Shown here: positions 35,355 through 43,886 of the stretch, one piece after another
How the letters are laid out: each line of letters begins with the position of its first letter
How positions within the stretch are numbered: the stretch's first letter is position 1
From: Solidesulfovibrio alcoholivorans DSM 5433
GTDB taxonomy: Bacteria; Desulfobacterota; Desulfovibrionia; Desulfovibrionales; Desulfovibrionaceae
NCBI RefSeq assembly: GCF_000702665.1
Contig: NZ_JNJA01000002.1
Coordinates: 372,001 to 436,000, forward strand
Reading direction: 5' to 3'
Length of the DNA: 64,000 nucleotides
The notes under the pieces: model-generated
Databases searched by the model: none
Told to the model about the DNA's origin: nothing
The model's input: only the letters and a program-made list of their open reading frames with translations
Made by a program: the position numbers and the translations under genes

Positions 35355-36703
35355 TGGTCCTCCGGGCAGAGGGTGGGGCCGAAGGGCGCGGGGCGCGTGC
35401 CGCAGGCCTTGCCGCGCAAGGCCGGGGGCGGGTTGCCGAAGGGGCAGCGTTTTTGCCGCAGGTGCTCGCGCACCTCGGGCTCGAAGTACTTGAAGAGGCT
35501 AAGGAGCGGTTCGGCCGCGCCCGGGGCGAACGCGCAGTATGCCGACTGCATGGCCTTGGCCATGTCCTTGATCATGTCGATGTGCTCTTCCTGTCCCTGC
35601 CCGCCCTCGATTAGGCGCAGCAGGTGGCGCACGTAGGGCAGGCCCTCGCGGCAGGGCGTGCACCAGCCGCAGGATTCGCGGGTAAAAAATTCGATCAGGT
35701 TGAGCGTGGCCCCGACCAGGCAGGTGTTCTGGTCGAAGACCATGATGGAGGCCGTGCCGAAGCGCTGGCCGGCCTTTTTCATGGGCTCGAAGTCCATTTC
35801 CAGGTCGAGGTACTTGTCGGGCATGAAAGGGGTCGAGGCCCCGCCCGGAATCACTGCCTTGAGCGCGCGCCCGGGCGGCATGCCGCCGGCGTGGTCGAGG
35901 ATCTCGCGCAGCGGCGTGCCGATGGGCAGCTCGTAGCAGCCGGGCCTCGCGATGCGCCCGGAGACGCTGAAGAGTTTCGTGCCCGAGCCCCCTTCGGAGC
36001 GGGCCAGCGACTTGAACCAGTCCGGGCCGTTTCGCACGATGCCGGGCAGGTTGGCGAGCGTCTCCAGGTTGTTGACGATGGTCGGGCAGTCCCACAACCC
36101 CTTGACGCTCGTGCGCGGGCCGCCCTTGCGCGGATTGGGCCGCAGGCCGGAGATGGCCTTGATCTGCGCCGAGGCCTCGCCGCAGATGTAGCGGCCGGCG
36201 CTTCTGTGCACGTGGATGTCGAAGGAAAAGTCCGAACCGAGGATGTTCTTGCCGAGAAGGCCCTGCTCCCGGGCCACCTGGGACTGCTCCTCGAGGAGCA
36301 CGGCGTCGGATTCGTAGGAGGGCCGGATGAAGCACACGCCTTCGGTGGCCTGCACGGCGTAGGCGCAGAGAATGATGCCCTCGATGACGAGGTGCGGATC
36401 GGCGTTGACCAGGATGCGGTCCTTGAACGTGCCGGGCTCCATCTCGTCGGTGTTGATGACGACGTAGCGCGGGCCGACGTAATCTTTCGGAATCCCCTGC
36501 CATTTCTTGCCGGCGGGAAAGCCCGCGCCGCCGCGGCCGCGCAGGTCCGCGTCGAGGACCAGTTGCAGCACCTCGGCCGGGGTGCGCTTGCCGATGGTGG
36601 CGGCGAGCGCCTCGTAGCCGCCGCCGGCCCGGTATTCGTCGATGGTCGCCGGGCGGCCGAGGTGGCGGTTTTTCAGCAGGATTTGCGGTGTGTCTACTTG
36701 CAT
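35342..36703 (-). CDS. nuoF: NADH-quinone oxidoreductase subunit F
   Basis: This 453-residue subunit is the NADH dehydrogenase. NADH and FMN binding shows in LRGRGGAGFPAGKKW and in YVVINTDEMEPGTFKDR. The N3 cluster ligands are in ESCGWCTPCREG plus a later SAYCAF. Its presence means electrons can enter from NADH rather than only from ferredoxin or F420. It overlaps nuoE by 10 bases and nuoG by 13, so translation is coupled. Family length is normal. Confidence 0.95.
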   Translation of the reverse strand: MQVDTPQILLKNRHLGRPATIDEYRAGGGYEALAATIGKRTPAEVLQLVLDADLRGRGGAGFPAGKKWQGIPKDYVGPRYVVINTDEMEPGTFKDRILVNADPHLVIEGIILCAYAVQATEGVCFIRPSYESDAVLLEEQSQVAREQGLLGKNILGSDFSFDIHVHRSAGRYICGEASAQIKAISGLRPNPRKGGPRTSVKGLWDCPTIVNNLETLANLPGIVRNGPDWFKSLARSEGGSGTKLFSVSGRIARPGCYELPIGTPLREILDHAGGMPPGRALKAVIPGGASTPFMPDKYLDLEMDFEPMKKAGQRFGTASIMVFDQNTCLVGATLNLIEFFTRESCGWCTPCREGLPYVRHLLRLIEGGQGQEEHIDMIKDMAKAMQSAYCAFAPGAAEPLLSLFKYFEPEVREHLRQKRCPFGNPPPALRGKACGTRPAPFGPTLCPEDQCPI

Positions 36704-37194
36704 CGCACCGGCTCCTCGGTGGATTGGCGCAGTTCGGCGAGCACCGCGTCGATGCGCTCGGGGGTGAGCCTGTTGTAGAAGCGGCCGTTGATAAGCATCG
36801 TCGGGGCGTTGTGGCAGTTGCCGATGCAGGCCGCCGGCAGCACGGTAAAAAGGCCGTCGTCCGTGGTGCCGCCGGGCGGTACGCCGAGCGTGCGGCAGAG
36901 GTAGTCGAAGATGGAATCCTGGTGGAACATCCAGCAGACCACGGAATCGCAGACGTGGATGACGTATCGCCCCACGGGCCGGCGGTAGAGGTAGTCGTAG
37001 AAGGTGGCCAGGGATTCGAGCTCGAGCGTGGTCATGCCGAGAACCTTGCTCGCGTAGTGCATGGCCTCGTCGCACAGGTAGCCGTAGTGGCGCTGCAGGG
37101 CGTACATGACGTCCACCGCCGCCTCGCGCGGATGGTGCGAAGCTGCGGCGACGAGGTGGTCGAGCTCGGCCACGAGGGCGTCAGGGAGCGACAT
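36694..37194 (-). CDS. nuoE: NADH-quinone oxidoreductase subunit E
   Basis: This 166-residue thioredoxin-like subunit holds the 2Fe-2S cluster N1a. The ligand motif is CDSVVC ... CIGNC, the usual CxxxxC and CxxxC pairs. It partners NuoF in the NADH module. The gap upstream (37195-37305) holds repeat copy D, and the ATG is 5 bases from the repeat. Confidence 0.95.
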   Translation of the reverse strand: MSLPDALVAELDHLVAAASHHPREAAVDVMYALQRHYGYLCDEAMHYASKVLGMTTLELESLATFYDYLYRRPVGRYVIHVCDSVVCWMFHQDSIFDYLCRTLGVPPGGTTDDGLFTVLPAACIGNCHNAPTMLINGRFYNRLTPERIDAVLAELRQSTEEPVRCK

Positions 37195-37198
37195 GGAG

Positions 37199-37270
37199 CG
37201 CCTCCGGCGGCCAGGAGAGGCGCGGCCTCTCCTGGCCCTCTCCGCCGGGGGGGATCATCCCCCCCGGACC
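37199..37270 (+). repeat. REP-like palindromic repeat, copy D, with second palindrome
   Basis: It begins GCGCCTCCGGCGGCCAGG. The core CCAGGAGAGGC-GCG-GCCTCTCCTGG (37211-37235) is a perfect 11-base inverted repeat. A second perfect palindrome, CCGGGGGGGAT-C-ATCCCCCCCGG (37245-37267), follows. It fills the gap between nuoBCD and nuoE and should form a strong hairpin in the mRNA. Confidence 0.8.
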
Positions 37271-37305
37271 CCCTGGATAAGGGGTATGTGTGTAGGAATT
37301 ATAGT

Positions 37306-39678
37306 TCATCGGTCGATGTCCGGGAGGATGTAGTCGTAGGAGGCGAGCACGGCGACGAAGTCGGCGATGCGAAGGCCCTCGGCGATGAGCGGCAGGGCCT
37401 GGATGTTGGCGAAGCCGGGCGTGCGCACGCGCAGCCTGTAGGCATGGCTGCCGCCGTCGGAGACGAGGTAGTAGCCCTGTTCGCCGCGCGGGGCTTCGGT
37501 GGCGGCGTAGGCCTGGCCGGCCGGCAGCCTCGGGCCGCGCGTCACGTTCACGAAATGGTGGATGAGGCTTTCGATGTCGCGCAGGGCCTCGTCTTTTTGC
37601 GGCAGGCAGTAGCGCACGTCCTCGGACAGATAGCGCCCGCCGGGCATATTGCTTGCGGCCTGTTCGATGATGCGCAGGCTCTGCTCCATCTCGTCCATGC
37701 GCACGAGGTAGCGGGCGAAGCAGTCGCCGCCTTCGCGCGTAGGCACGTCGAAATCGAAGTCGGCGTACGCGCCGTAGGGCATGGCCTTGCGCCGGTCCCA
37801 GGCGACGCCGGCCGCGCGCAGGTTGGGGCCGGTGACGCCCCAGTCGATGGCGTCCGCCGCGGAAATGCCGCCGACGCCCACGCAACGCGCCCTGACGATG
37901 GGATTCTTCGTCACCCCGGCGTGGTATTCCTTGAGCCGTCCCGGGAAGATTTTGACGAAGGCGTCCACCATCTCCTTCCAGCCCTCGGGCAGGTCGGCCG
38001 CCATGCCGCCGATGCGCAGCCACGACGGATGCAGCCTGCCGCCCGTGATCGTCTCGATGATGTCGAGCACCATCTCGCGTTCGCGAAGCGCGTAGAAGAT
38101 GGGACTCATCATGCCGAGGTCCTGGAGGAACGTGCCGAAATACATGAGGTGGTTGGACAGGCGGAACAGTTCGGAAAGCATGACCCGGGCGTAGGCGGCG
38201 CGCGGCGGCACGGCAATGCCGGCCAGCGTCTCCACGGCCGTGACGTAGGAGAGGTTGTTGGCCACGCCCGAAAGGTAGTCCACGCGGTCGGTGTAGGGGA
38301 TGAACTGGTGCCAGGTCTGGCGCTCGCCGATTTTTTCCACGCCGCGGTGGTGGTAGCCGATGTCGAGTCCCACGGCCTTGATGCGTTCGCCGCGAAGGGC
38401 CAGGGCGTAGCGCAGGATGCCATGGGTGGCGTAGTGGTGGGGGCCGAAATTGAGGATGTAGTCCCCGTCGTCGGCGTGGGAGCCGAGGATTTCCCGGGCG
38501 TCCACGGGCTCCAGGCGTCTGGCTTCCTCCTCGGTGAAGGGGGCCATGTTCGTGGCCCGGCCTTCGGAGTCCTTGCGCAGGGGATGTCCCTGCCAGTCGC
38601 GGTGGGTGAGAAGCCGCCTGGGATCGGGGTGGCCGGCAAAGGCGAGGCCGAACATTTCGGCGACCTCGCGTTCGTACCACGCGGCCGCGGGCCACACGCC
38701 CGTGGCCGTGGCGATGGACGCGTCGCGCGTGGGCAGTGCGCAGGTCAGGCGCACCATGCCGGGCGCGGACAGGGAGGTGAGCGTATAGACCACCGTGGCG
38801 TCGTGGCCGGGACGGTCCTTGCGCGCCGTCTCGTCGATGGCCGTCAGGTCCTCCAGGCGCGTAAAGCGCGTGGGGGAGGCGTGCTTGAGGCGGTCGAGCA
38901 CCTCGACGATGCGCGCCGGGGCCACGGCGTAGGTCGGCATGTCCTGGCTGTCCGGCACGAGGGCCACGTCCTCGCCGAAGGCGGCGAGCAGGTCGGCGGC
39001 CACGGCTTCCTGGTCCGGGCGCAGGGCGATGCGCGGCGCGGCCGGCGTCCACATGCCCGCGGTGCGGGAGCCGTGAAAAAACGGTTCGGTCGCGGCCGTG
39101 CCCCGGATGGGGATGCCGGCGTAGCCCGGGCCGCGCGTGTCGCGGCATTTGTTCACGCCGTCGATCAGGTGGTCGCGCCGGCCACCCTCGCAGCCGCCCG
39201 GCAGGTGTAGCACGGGGCGCGTGGGGCGCTCGCCGGCGGCGATCTTCTTTTGCAGCAGCAGCAGGCCCTCGAACAGAGCCTCCGGACGCGGCGGACAGCC
39301 CGGGATGTAGACGTCCACGGGCAGGATCGCATCCGAGCCCTGGACCACGGAATAGACGTCGTACATGCCGCCGGAATTGCTGCACGAGCCCATGGAGATG
39401 ACCCATTTGGGGTCGGCCATCTGCTCGTAGAGTCGAAGCGCCACGGGCGCGACTTTTTTGAACATCGTGCCCGAGATGATGAGCACGTCGGCCTGGCGCG
39501 GCGAACCCCGGAAGACCTCGGAACCGAAGCGCGCGATGTCGTAGCGTGGCCCCCAGGCCGTGGCTTCCTCCACGAAGCAGCAGGACAGGCCGAAGAAGAA
39601 GGGCCAGAGGCTGTTTTTACGCGCCCAGTTGATGATGCAATCGGCCGGGGCGAAGGCGGCGTCGCGGATGTCCGTCAC
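37306..39678 (-). CDS. nuoBCD: NADH-quinone oxidoreductase subunit B/C/D fusion
   Basis: This single 790-residue protein joins three complex I subunits. Residues 1-150 are NuoB with the N2 cluster ligands in [24 protein letters not shown] and [11 protein letters not shown]. Residues 190-390 are NuoC ([18 protein letters not shown]). Residues 410-790 are NuoD ([32 protein letters not shown]). The reading frame is open throughout with no stop at the junctions. The start is GTG at 39678, overlapping the nuoA stop by GTGA. E. coli fuses only C and D, so the extra NuoB is unusual. Confidence 0.93.
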   Translation of the reverse strand: MTDIRDAAFAPADCIINWARKNSLWPFFFGLSCCFVEEATAWGPRYDIARFGSEVFRGSPRQADVLIISGTMFKKVAPVALRLYEQMADPKWVISMGSCSNSGGMYDVYSVVQGSDAILPVDVYIPGCPPRPEALFEGLLLLQKKIAAGERPTRPVLHLPGGCEGGRRDHLIDGVNKCRDTRGPGYAGIPIRGTAATEPFFHGSRTAGMWTPAAPRIALRPDQEAVAADLLAAFGEDVALVPDSQDMPTYAVAPARIVEVLDRLKHASPTRFTRLEDLTAIDETARKDRPGHDATVVYTLTSLSAPGMVRLTCALPTRDASIATATGVWPAAAWYEREVAEMFGLAFAGHPDPRRLLTHRDWQGHPLRKDSEGRATNMAPFTEEEARRLEPVDAREILGSHADDGDYILNFGPHHYATHGILRYALALRGERIKAVGLDIGYHHRGVEKIGERQTWHQFIPYTDRVDYLSGVANNLSYVTAVETLAGIAVPPRAAYARVMLSELFRLSNHLMYFGTFLQDLGMMSPIFYALREREMVLDIIETITGGRLHPSWLRIGGMAADLPEGWKEMVDAFVKIFPGRLKEYHAGVTKNPIVRARCVGVGGISAADAIDWGVTGPNLRAAGVAWDRRKAMPYGAYADFDFDVPTREGGDCFARYLVRMDEMEQSLRIIEQAASNMPGGRYLSEDVRYCLPQKDEALRDIESLIHHFVNVTRGPRLPAGQAYAATEAPRGEQGYYLVSDGGSHAYRLRVRTPGFANIQALPLIAEGLRIADFVAVLASYDYILPDIDR

Positions 39679-40094
39679 AGTCCCTGCTCCTCGTTCCAGT
39701 CGAGTCCGCCCTTTTTCCAGGCGTAGGCGAGCCCCAGGCCGAGCACCACGACGAAGACGGCCAGCCGCAGGTAGCCGGGGAGGCCGAGCTCCGGCCAGGC
39801 TGCGGCATAGGCCATGATGTAGGCGGTTTCCACGTCGAAGATGAGGAAGAAGACGGCCATGAGGAAAAAGGGCACCGGATAGCGGAAGCGGCCCTGGCCC
39901 GTGGGCAGGATGCCGCATTCGTAGGGGCGCTGTTTTTCGGGCGTGGGGCGACGGCGCACCAGGAAGCCGGAGAGGAACAGAATGAGCGCGAGGATGGCCA
40001 GCACGATGCAGAAAAAAACCGTGAAGCCGAGTGCGCCCGGTTCCCAGGGGGAAAACGGGGAGGCAAGGGGGACGAAGGCGTTTTCCGGCGGCAT
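39675..40094 (-). CDS. nuoA: NADH-quinone oxidoreductase subunit A
   Basis: This 139-residue membrane subunit has three helices. Family motifs are [10 protein letters not shown] and [19 protein letters not shown], containing the loop near the quinone site. It is the first gene of the operon, with a promoter-like region upstream (40161-40188). The ATG at 40094 gives normal family length; an upstream in-frame ATG at 40124 would add ten residues. Confidence 0.94.
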   Translation of the reverse strand: MPPENAFVPLASPFSPWEPGALGFTVFFCIVLAILALILFLSGFLVRRRPTPEKQRPYECGILPTGQGRFRYPVPFFLMAVFFLIFDVETAYIMAYAAAWPELGLPGYLRLAVFVVVLGLGLAYAWKKGGLDWNEEQGL

Positions 40095-40160
40095 GGGACC
40101 TCGCTTGCCGGCGCGCTGCGGCAACGATTGCGCAGGGCCGGATAGAACCTATTGCAACCG

Positions 40161-40188
40161 ATACTACCCGCAACGGATTTTTTTGCAA
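40161..40188 (-). promoter_or_regulatory. Putative promoter of the nuo operon
   Basis: On the minus strand TTGCAA (40183-40188) and TAGTAT (40161-40166) are 16 bases apart, 67 bases before the nuoA ATG. Three GTTGC motifs spaced 15-16 bases apart cover this region, so a regulator may also bind here. No other promoter-like sequence was seen close to nuoA. Confidence 0.4.
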
Positions 40189-40294
40189 CAGGTCGGCGTG
40201 CGCAACGGCGCATTCGGAGCGCGATCGGCCATGCGCCCAGGCGCTCCGGGAGACCCGGGGCGTCGGTCGCAGGTTGCGGCAGGGGCAGGCGGAC

Positions 40295-40522
40295 TCAGGC
40301 GGCGGGCCGGCTGGCGGCGAAAGCGGCGGGAACGGTGATGAGGGCAAGGCTCGGCGGCAGGCAGGTCTTGGCGGCGTGCAGCCTGGCGCAGGCCGGGCAG
40401 GGGAAGGTTTGCAGCCGGTCGCAGCCGGCCTGCCGGGAAACGGTCACCGTGAAGACCGCGCCGCAGGCGCAGGTCATGGTGCTTTTTTCCTGGCTGAGGA
40501 CTCGCGGATCGATTTCGCGCAT
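40295..40522 (-). CDS. Small cysteine-containing protein, unknown
   Basis: This 75-residue protein has a CACG motif, CDRL and a CPAC motif, consistent with a small zinc ribbon. The C-terminus is Ala-rich and hydrophobic. No family is recognised. GAGGTG lies 6 bases before the ATG, a strong ribosome binding site, which makes it likely to be real. It is between the glycosyltransferase gene and nuoA on the same strand and may be a separate unit. Confidence 0.55.
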   Translation of the reverse strand: MREIDPRVLSQEKSTMTCACGAVFTVTVSRQAGCDRLQTFPCPACARLHAAKTCLPPSLALITVPAAFAASRPAA

Positions 40523-40639
40523 GGTGGCACCTCGCTTTTGTATTGTGGGCGAGCATGCGCCGGGCGGGAACGAAAATGGCGACGCGCGGCAGACGGTTGC
40601 GTGACGTTTCCTTGCTGGCGGGGGTTTTCCGGGGGCGCG

Positions 40640-42592
40640 TCAGGCCACGAGCGACCCCGGAGCCGGCGGGGCGGCGCAAAGCGCGAGCAGCCGGTCGTTG
40701 ACCGTCCCCCCGTCGCGGCAGGGCGGCATGCGCCAGCCGAACCCGGTGGCCGCGATGCGCTCGCTTACGGCCCCGAGGTCGAACCCCACGGCCCAAAGCC
40801 CGGCCCGCCATGCCTCGGTCAGGGTGTAGCAGTAGGTTTCCGGCCACACCGACAGAAAAAGCGCGGCATGGCAGTCGAGCTCGCGGATGACGTCCACGGC
40901 GTCCTCCTCGCGGTAGCGCCCGGAAACGAAGACCTTGCCCGTGGCGAAAAGCGGAAAGTCGTCCTGGGTGAACCCGGCCACGAGGAAACGCAGCGGCAGG
41001 CCGCGCCGGTTGGCGTCGCGGGCCATGGACAGCAGCACGCCGTAGCCCTTGTGTTCGCCGATGGCCCCGACCACGGCCAGGCGTATCTCCGTCGCGCCGT
41101 CCCAGGGCAGGATCGCTGGCTGTGGCGGCGGGGCGAAGGCCGGTTCGGGATGGGGCGCGAATTCCACATGGGCCGCGGGGAAACGCCGGGCGATGCGCCC
41201 GGCCGCATCGGCGCTCGGCGCGGTGACGCGGTTTGCCCCCTCGAGGATGCGCCGGGACTGGGCGAGAAGGGCGGCCACGGTCAGGTGCGGCATGTCCGAG
41301 CCGTTGACGTCGGCGCAGCGCTGGCAGGCGGCGGGATCGGGCTCGCCGCAGGCAAGCCCCGAGTCGTCGATGCAGTTGATGCTCGGGCAAAACCAGCCGA
41401 AGTCGTGGATGCGCGCCTCGTGGGGCACGCCGCATAGCCCGGGCAGGTCGAGCAACTGCGGCGGCAGGTCCAGGAAATGGTGGAAGATGACGCCCGCGAT
41501 GCCGAGCGCCTGCAAATCCGTGACGAGTCGCGGCAGTTCGGCGGAGACGTCGTAGAGGAGCTCCGCCGGGATGTCGGGATGCTCCACCCGCAGGCGCACG
41601 CGCGTATCCGGGGCGTCCTTCTCCGCCGGGGAGAGCGAGGCCGGCAGGTAGCCTGCGGCGACCAGTTCCCGGCCTTCGTCGGCCAGGCGCTTCGCCGTGC
41701 CGCCGTCCTTGGCGTGGCACAGGCGCACGACCAGGGGCGCGGCATTTACGCGGCGCAGCCGGGCCACGTCCACGCCCCGGCGCAGGGGCGCGACGGGATC
41801 GGCGCGGGTGAACGCGGCCACGGCCGGCAGGTAGCCGGGGTGGCGTGCGGCGAGCACGGCCAGGTTGCGCGCCAGGGCCGGATTTTTGTCCTTGCCGAAG
41901 GAGGCCCCGCCGGCGTGCACGGCAAAGACGTCGCCGGCCAGTACGTGCCGCCAGCCCAGGCACGTCGCGCGCAGGCAGAAATCGTTTTCCTCGCCGTACC
42001 CCGCACCGAAGGCGTCGGCGTTGAACAGCCCGACATCGCGCAGGCATGCGCCCCGGATGTACATGCAAAATCCGACGGCCGTGGGCAGGTCCACGGCGCG
42101 CCCGGCGTTGACGGCGGCAAAGAGCGTGTCGAGCCCGGCGGCGGAGATGTCCGCGGGCAGGGGATTGTCGCGGTTTGGCAGCGGATAGGAGCAGATGGTG
42201 GCGTTGTTGGAAAAGGGCGTGGCCGTGCCGATGTCCGGCGCGGCATAGGCGGCTGCGGCGAGCCGGTCGAGCCAGCCGTCGAAGACGAGGACGTCGCTGT
42301 TGACGAGAACCTTGTCGCCCCCTTCGCCTCCGGCGAGGCCCCGGTTGGCTGTGGCCGGGAAGCCCATGTTGCGGGAATTTTCCAGGAGCGTGATGCGCCC
42401 TTCTGCGGCCAGGGCGCGCAGATGTGCCGTAAGCTCGGGCTCGGGGGAACGGTCGTTGACCGCCACGATGCGGTGCGGCGTGTGGCAGGAGGCGGCAAGA
42501 AGCGATTCCAGGCAGGCGCGCGTCAGGCCGTATCCTTTGTAGACCGGGACGACGACGTCCACAGGGGCGCGGGAGGGCATGACGTCAGGCAT
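40640..42592 (-). CDS. Glycosyltransferase with GT2 and GT4-type domains
   Basis: This protein has about 650 residues. The N-terminal part is GT2 (GT-A): VDVVVPVYKGYGLTRACLESL, VNSDVLVFDGW with the DxD-like motif, and YGEENDFCLRA with the catalytic-region ED. The C-terminal part is GT4/GT-B-like: HPEPAF, LAVVGAIGEHKGYGVLLSMA, WPETYCYTLTEAWRAGLWAVG. Two transfer activities in one polypeptide suggest consecutive steps in one glycan. Its start overlaps the upstream gene by 8 bases. It is the last gene of the exporter-linked glycosylation operon. Confidence 0.87.
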   Translation of the reverse strand: MPDVMPSRAPVDVVVPVYKGYGLTRACLESLLAASCHTPHRIVAVNDRSPEPELTAHLRALAAEGRITLLENSRNMGFPATANRGLAGGEGGDKVLVNSDVLVFDGWLDRLAAAAYAAPDIGTATPFSNNATICSYPLPNRDNPLPADISAAGLDTLFAAVNAGRAVDLPTAVGFCMYIRGACLRDVGLFNADAFGAGYGEENDFCLRATCLGWRHVLAGDVFAVHAGGASFGKDKNPALARNLAVLAARHPGYLPAVAAFTRADPVAPLRRGVDVARLRRVNAAPLVVRLCHAKDGGTAKRLADEGRELVAAGYLPASLSPAEKDAPDTRVRLRVEHPDIPAELLYDVSAELPRLVTDLQALGIAGVIFHHFLDLPPQLLDLPGLCGVPHEARIHDFGWFCPSINCIDDSGLACGEPDPAACQRCADVNGSDMPHLTVAALLAQSRRILEGANRVTAPSADAAGRIARRFPAAHVEFAPHPEPAFAPPPQPAILPWDGATEIRLAVVGAIGEHKGYGVLLSMARDANRRGLPLRFLVAGFTQDDFPLFATGKVFVSGRYREEDAVDVIRELDCHAALFLSVWPETYCYTLTEAWRAGLWAVGFDLGAVSERIAATGFGWRMPPCRDGGTVNDRLLALCAAPPAPGSLVA

Positions 42593-43886
42593 GGGCGTCT
42601 CCGGGCGTTTCCGGTTCTGGCGCGGCGGCGGCATGTCCGCCGGCCAGGGCCGCCAGGGCGGCGCGGGCAAGATCGAGCAGGGGGCCCCGGCAGTCTTCGG
42701 GCAGGGGCGGCGGTGCGTCCGGGGTATTGCCGGCCTGATGCAGCCAGGCACTGAAGCGCGACAACGCCATGGCGGCCTCCCGAGGATTTGCGGCCAGGAC
42801 CGGTGACCCGGCCAGGGGGAGCCGCGTGGCCGCATCGAGCACGTGCACGCGGCGGCAGGAAGTGCCCGGCGTCGCGGGCCAGGGCAGGGAAAAGGCGCAG
42901 CTTCCGTCGCCGTAGCCCCGGGCGAGGAGGGTTGCGTCGAAGTCCGCGGCCGTGACGGTCACGGCCTTGGCAGGATCGTCCTCGGGCACGAGGGCGACGC
43001 GTTGTCGCGCAAGCGGCCGGGCCGGGTCGAACAGGTGGCCGACGATGCGGCCGTCCGGCAAGGCTCTCACCGCGCCGCGCACCGGTCCCGGAGACGCCAT
43101 GCGGGGTGTGGTCACCATTTGCGGGGAGGCGAAAAACGGCGCGCCGGTTGCGGTGAGCGTGGCCGCGACCTCGGTCCCGGCGGCGAGCGGTTCTGGCGGC
43201 GCGTAGCGAAAGGCGAAAAGTCCCGCTTCGGGAGGGCCGACGGGGATGGCGGCCGCGACGCGGGCCAGCCGTTTGCCCCCGGCGGTCAGGTCCGCCTGGA
43301 CAGCGCCCTCTCCGGCGTCGCGCGCCAGGAAGATGCGGCCGCCGATCTCCCGGCCGTCCGTCGGGAGCAGCACGCCGCAGGGCCCGCCGCCGGCCAGGGC
43401 GGCCAGCGTCTGCGCGGCAAGGGGCGCAAGTTCCGTTCCGGGCTGCGCTGCGGCCAACACGGCCACGGCCGTATCCCGGGCCGCCTGCGGGCGGCCCAGG
43501 CGGCAGGCGGCCAAAAGCTGCGCCGCCGTGGCCAGTTTCTCTTCGGGGTCCCGGGCCAGGGCGTTCCGGGCCGTGGCCAGCGCCGCCTCGTGCCGTCCGG
43601 CGTCGGTTTGCGCCATGGCGCAAAGACCTAGCGCGCGCGGGCTTTCGGGAGCAAGCCGGGCGGCCCTGGCGGCCAGGCGCAGGGCCTCGGCCGCGTCGCC
43701 TTCGCGCCGGGCCAGATCGTGCAGGAGCATGAGCGCCGGGACGTGCAGGGCAGGCTCCCCGAGCAGGGGCAGGGCGCGCTTTCTGGCCTCCCGCGTCTTG
43801 CCTGCCGTGGCCAGGGCCCGCGCCGCGTCAAGGGCCTGTACGGCGGCCGTCCCAGGCGGGAGGAGGGCTGCGTCAGGAGTTGGCAT
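42585..43886 (-). CDS. TPR-like protein with C-terminal beta domain, glycosyltransferase-associated
   Basis: This 433-residue protein has an Ala-rich helical repeat region in the first 160 residues resembling TPRs (for example ALALRLAARAARLAPESPRALGLCA). A beta-rich domain (about 250-375) follows, with RALPDGRIVGHLFDPARPLA and GYGDGSCAFSLPWP, like modules found next to bacterial glycosyltransferases. No enzyme motif is seen. It may act as a scaffold or carbohydrate-binding partner for the flanking transferases. GGAGG lies 5 bases before the ATG at 43886. Confidence 0.65.
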   Translation of the reverse strand: MPTPDAALLPPGTAAVQALDAARALATAGKTREARKRALPLLGEPALHVPALMLLHDLARREGDAAEALRLAARAARLAPESPRALGLCAMAQTDAGRHEAALATARNALARDPEEKLATAAQLLAACRLGRPQAARDTAVAVLAAAQPGTELAPLAAQTLAALAGGGPCGVLLPTDGREIGGRIFLARDAGEGAVQADLTAGGKRLARVAAAIPVGPPEAGLFAFRYAPPEPLAAGTEVAATLTATGAPFFASPQMVTTPRMASPGPVRGAVRALPDGRIVGHLFDPARPLARQRVALVPEDDPAKAVTVTAADFDATLLARGYGDGSCAFSLPWPATPGTSCRRVHVLDAATRLPLAGSPVLAANPREAAMALSRFSAWLHQAGNTPDAPPPLPEDCRGPLLDLARAALAALAGGHAAAAPEPETPGDAHA

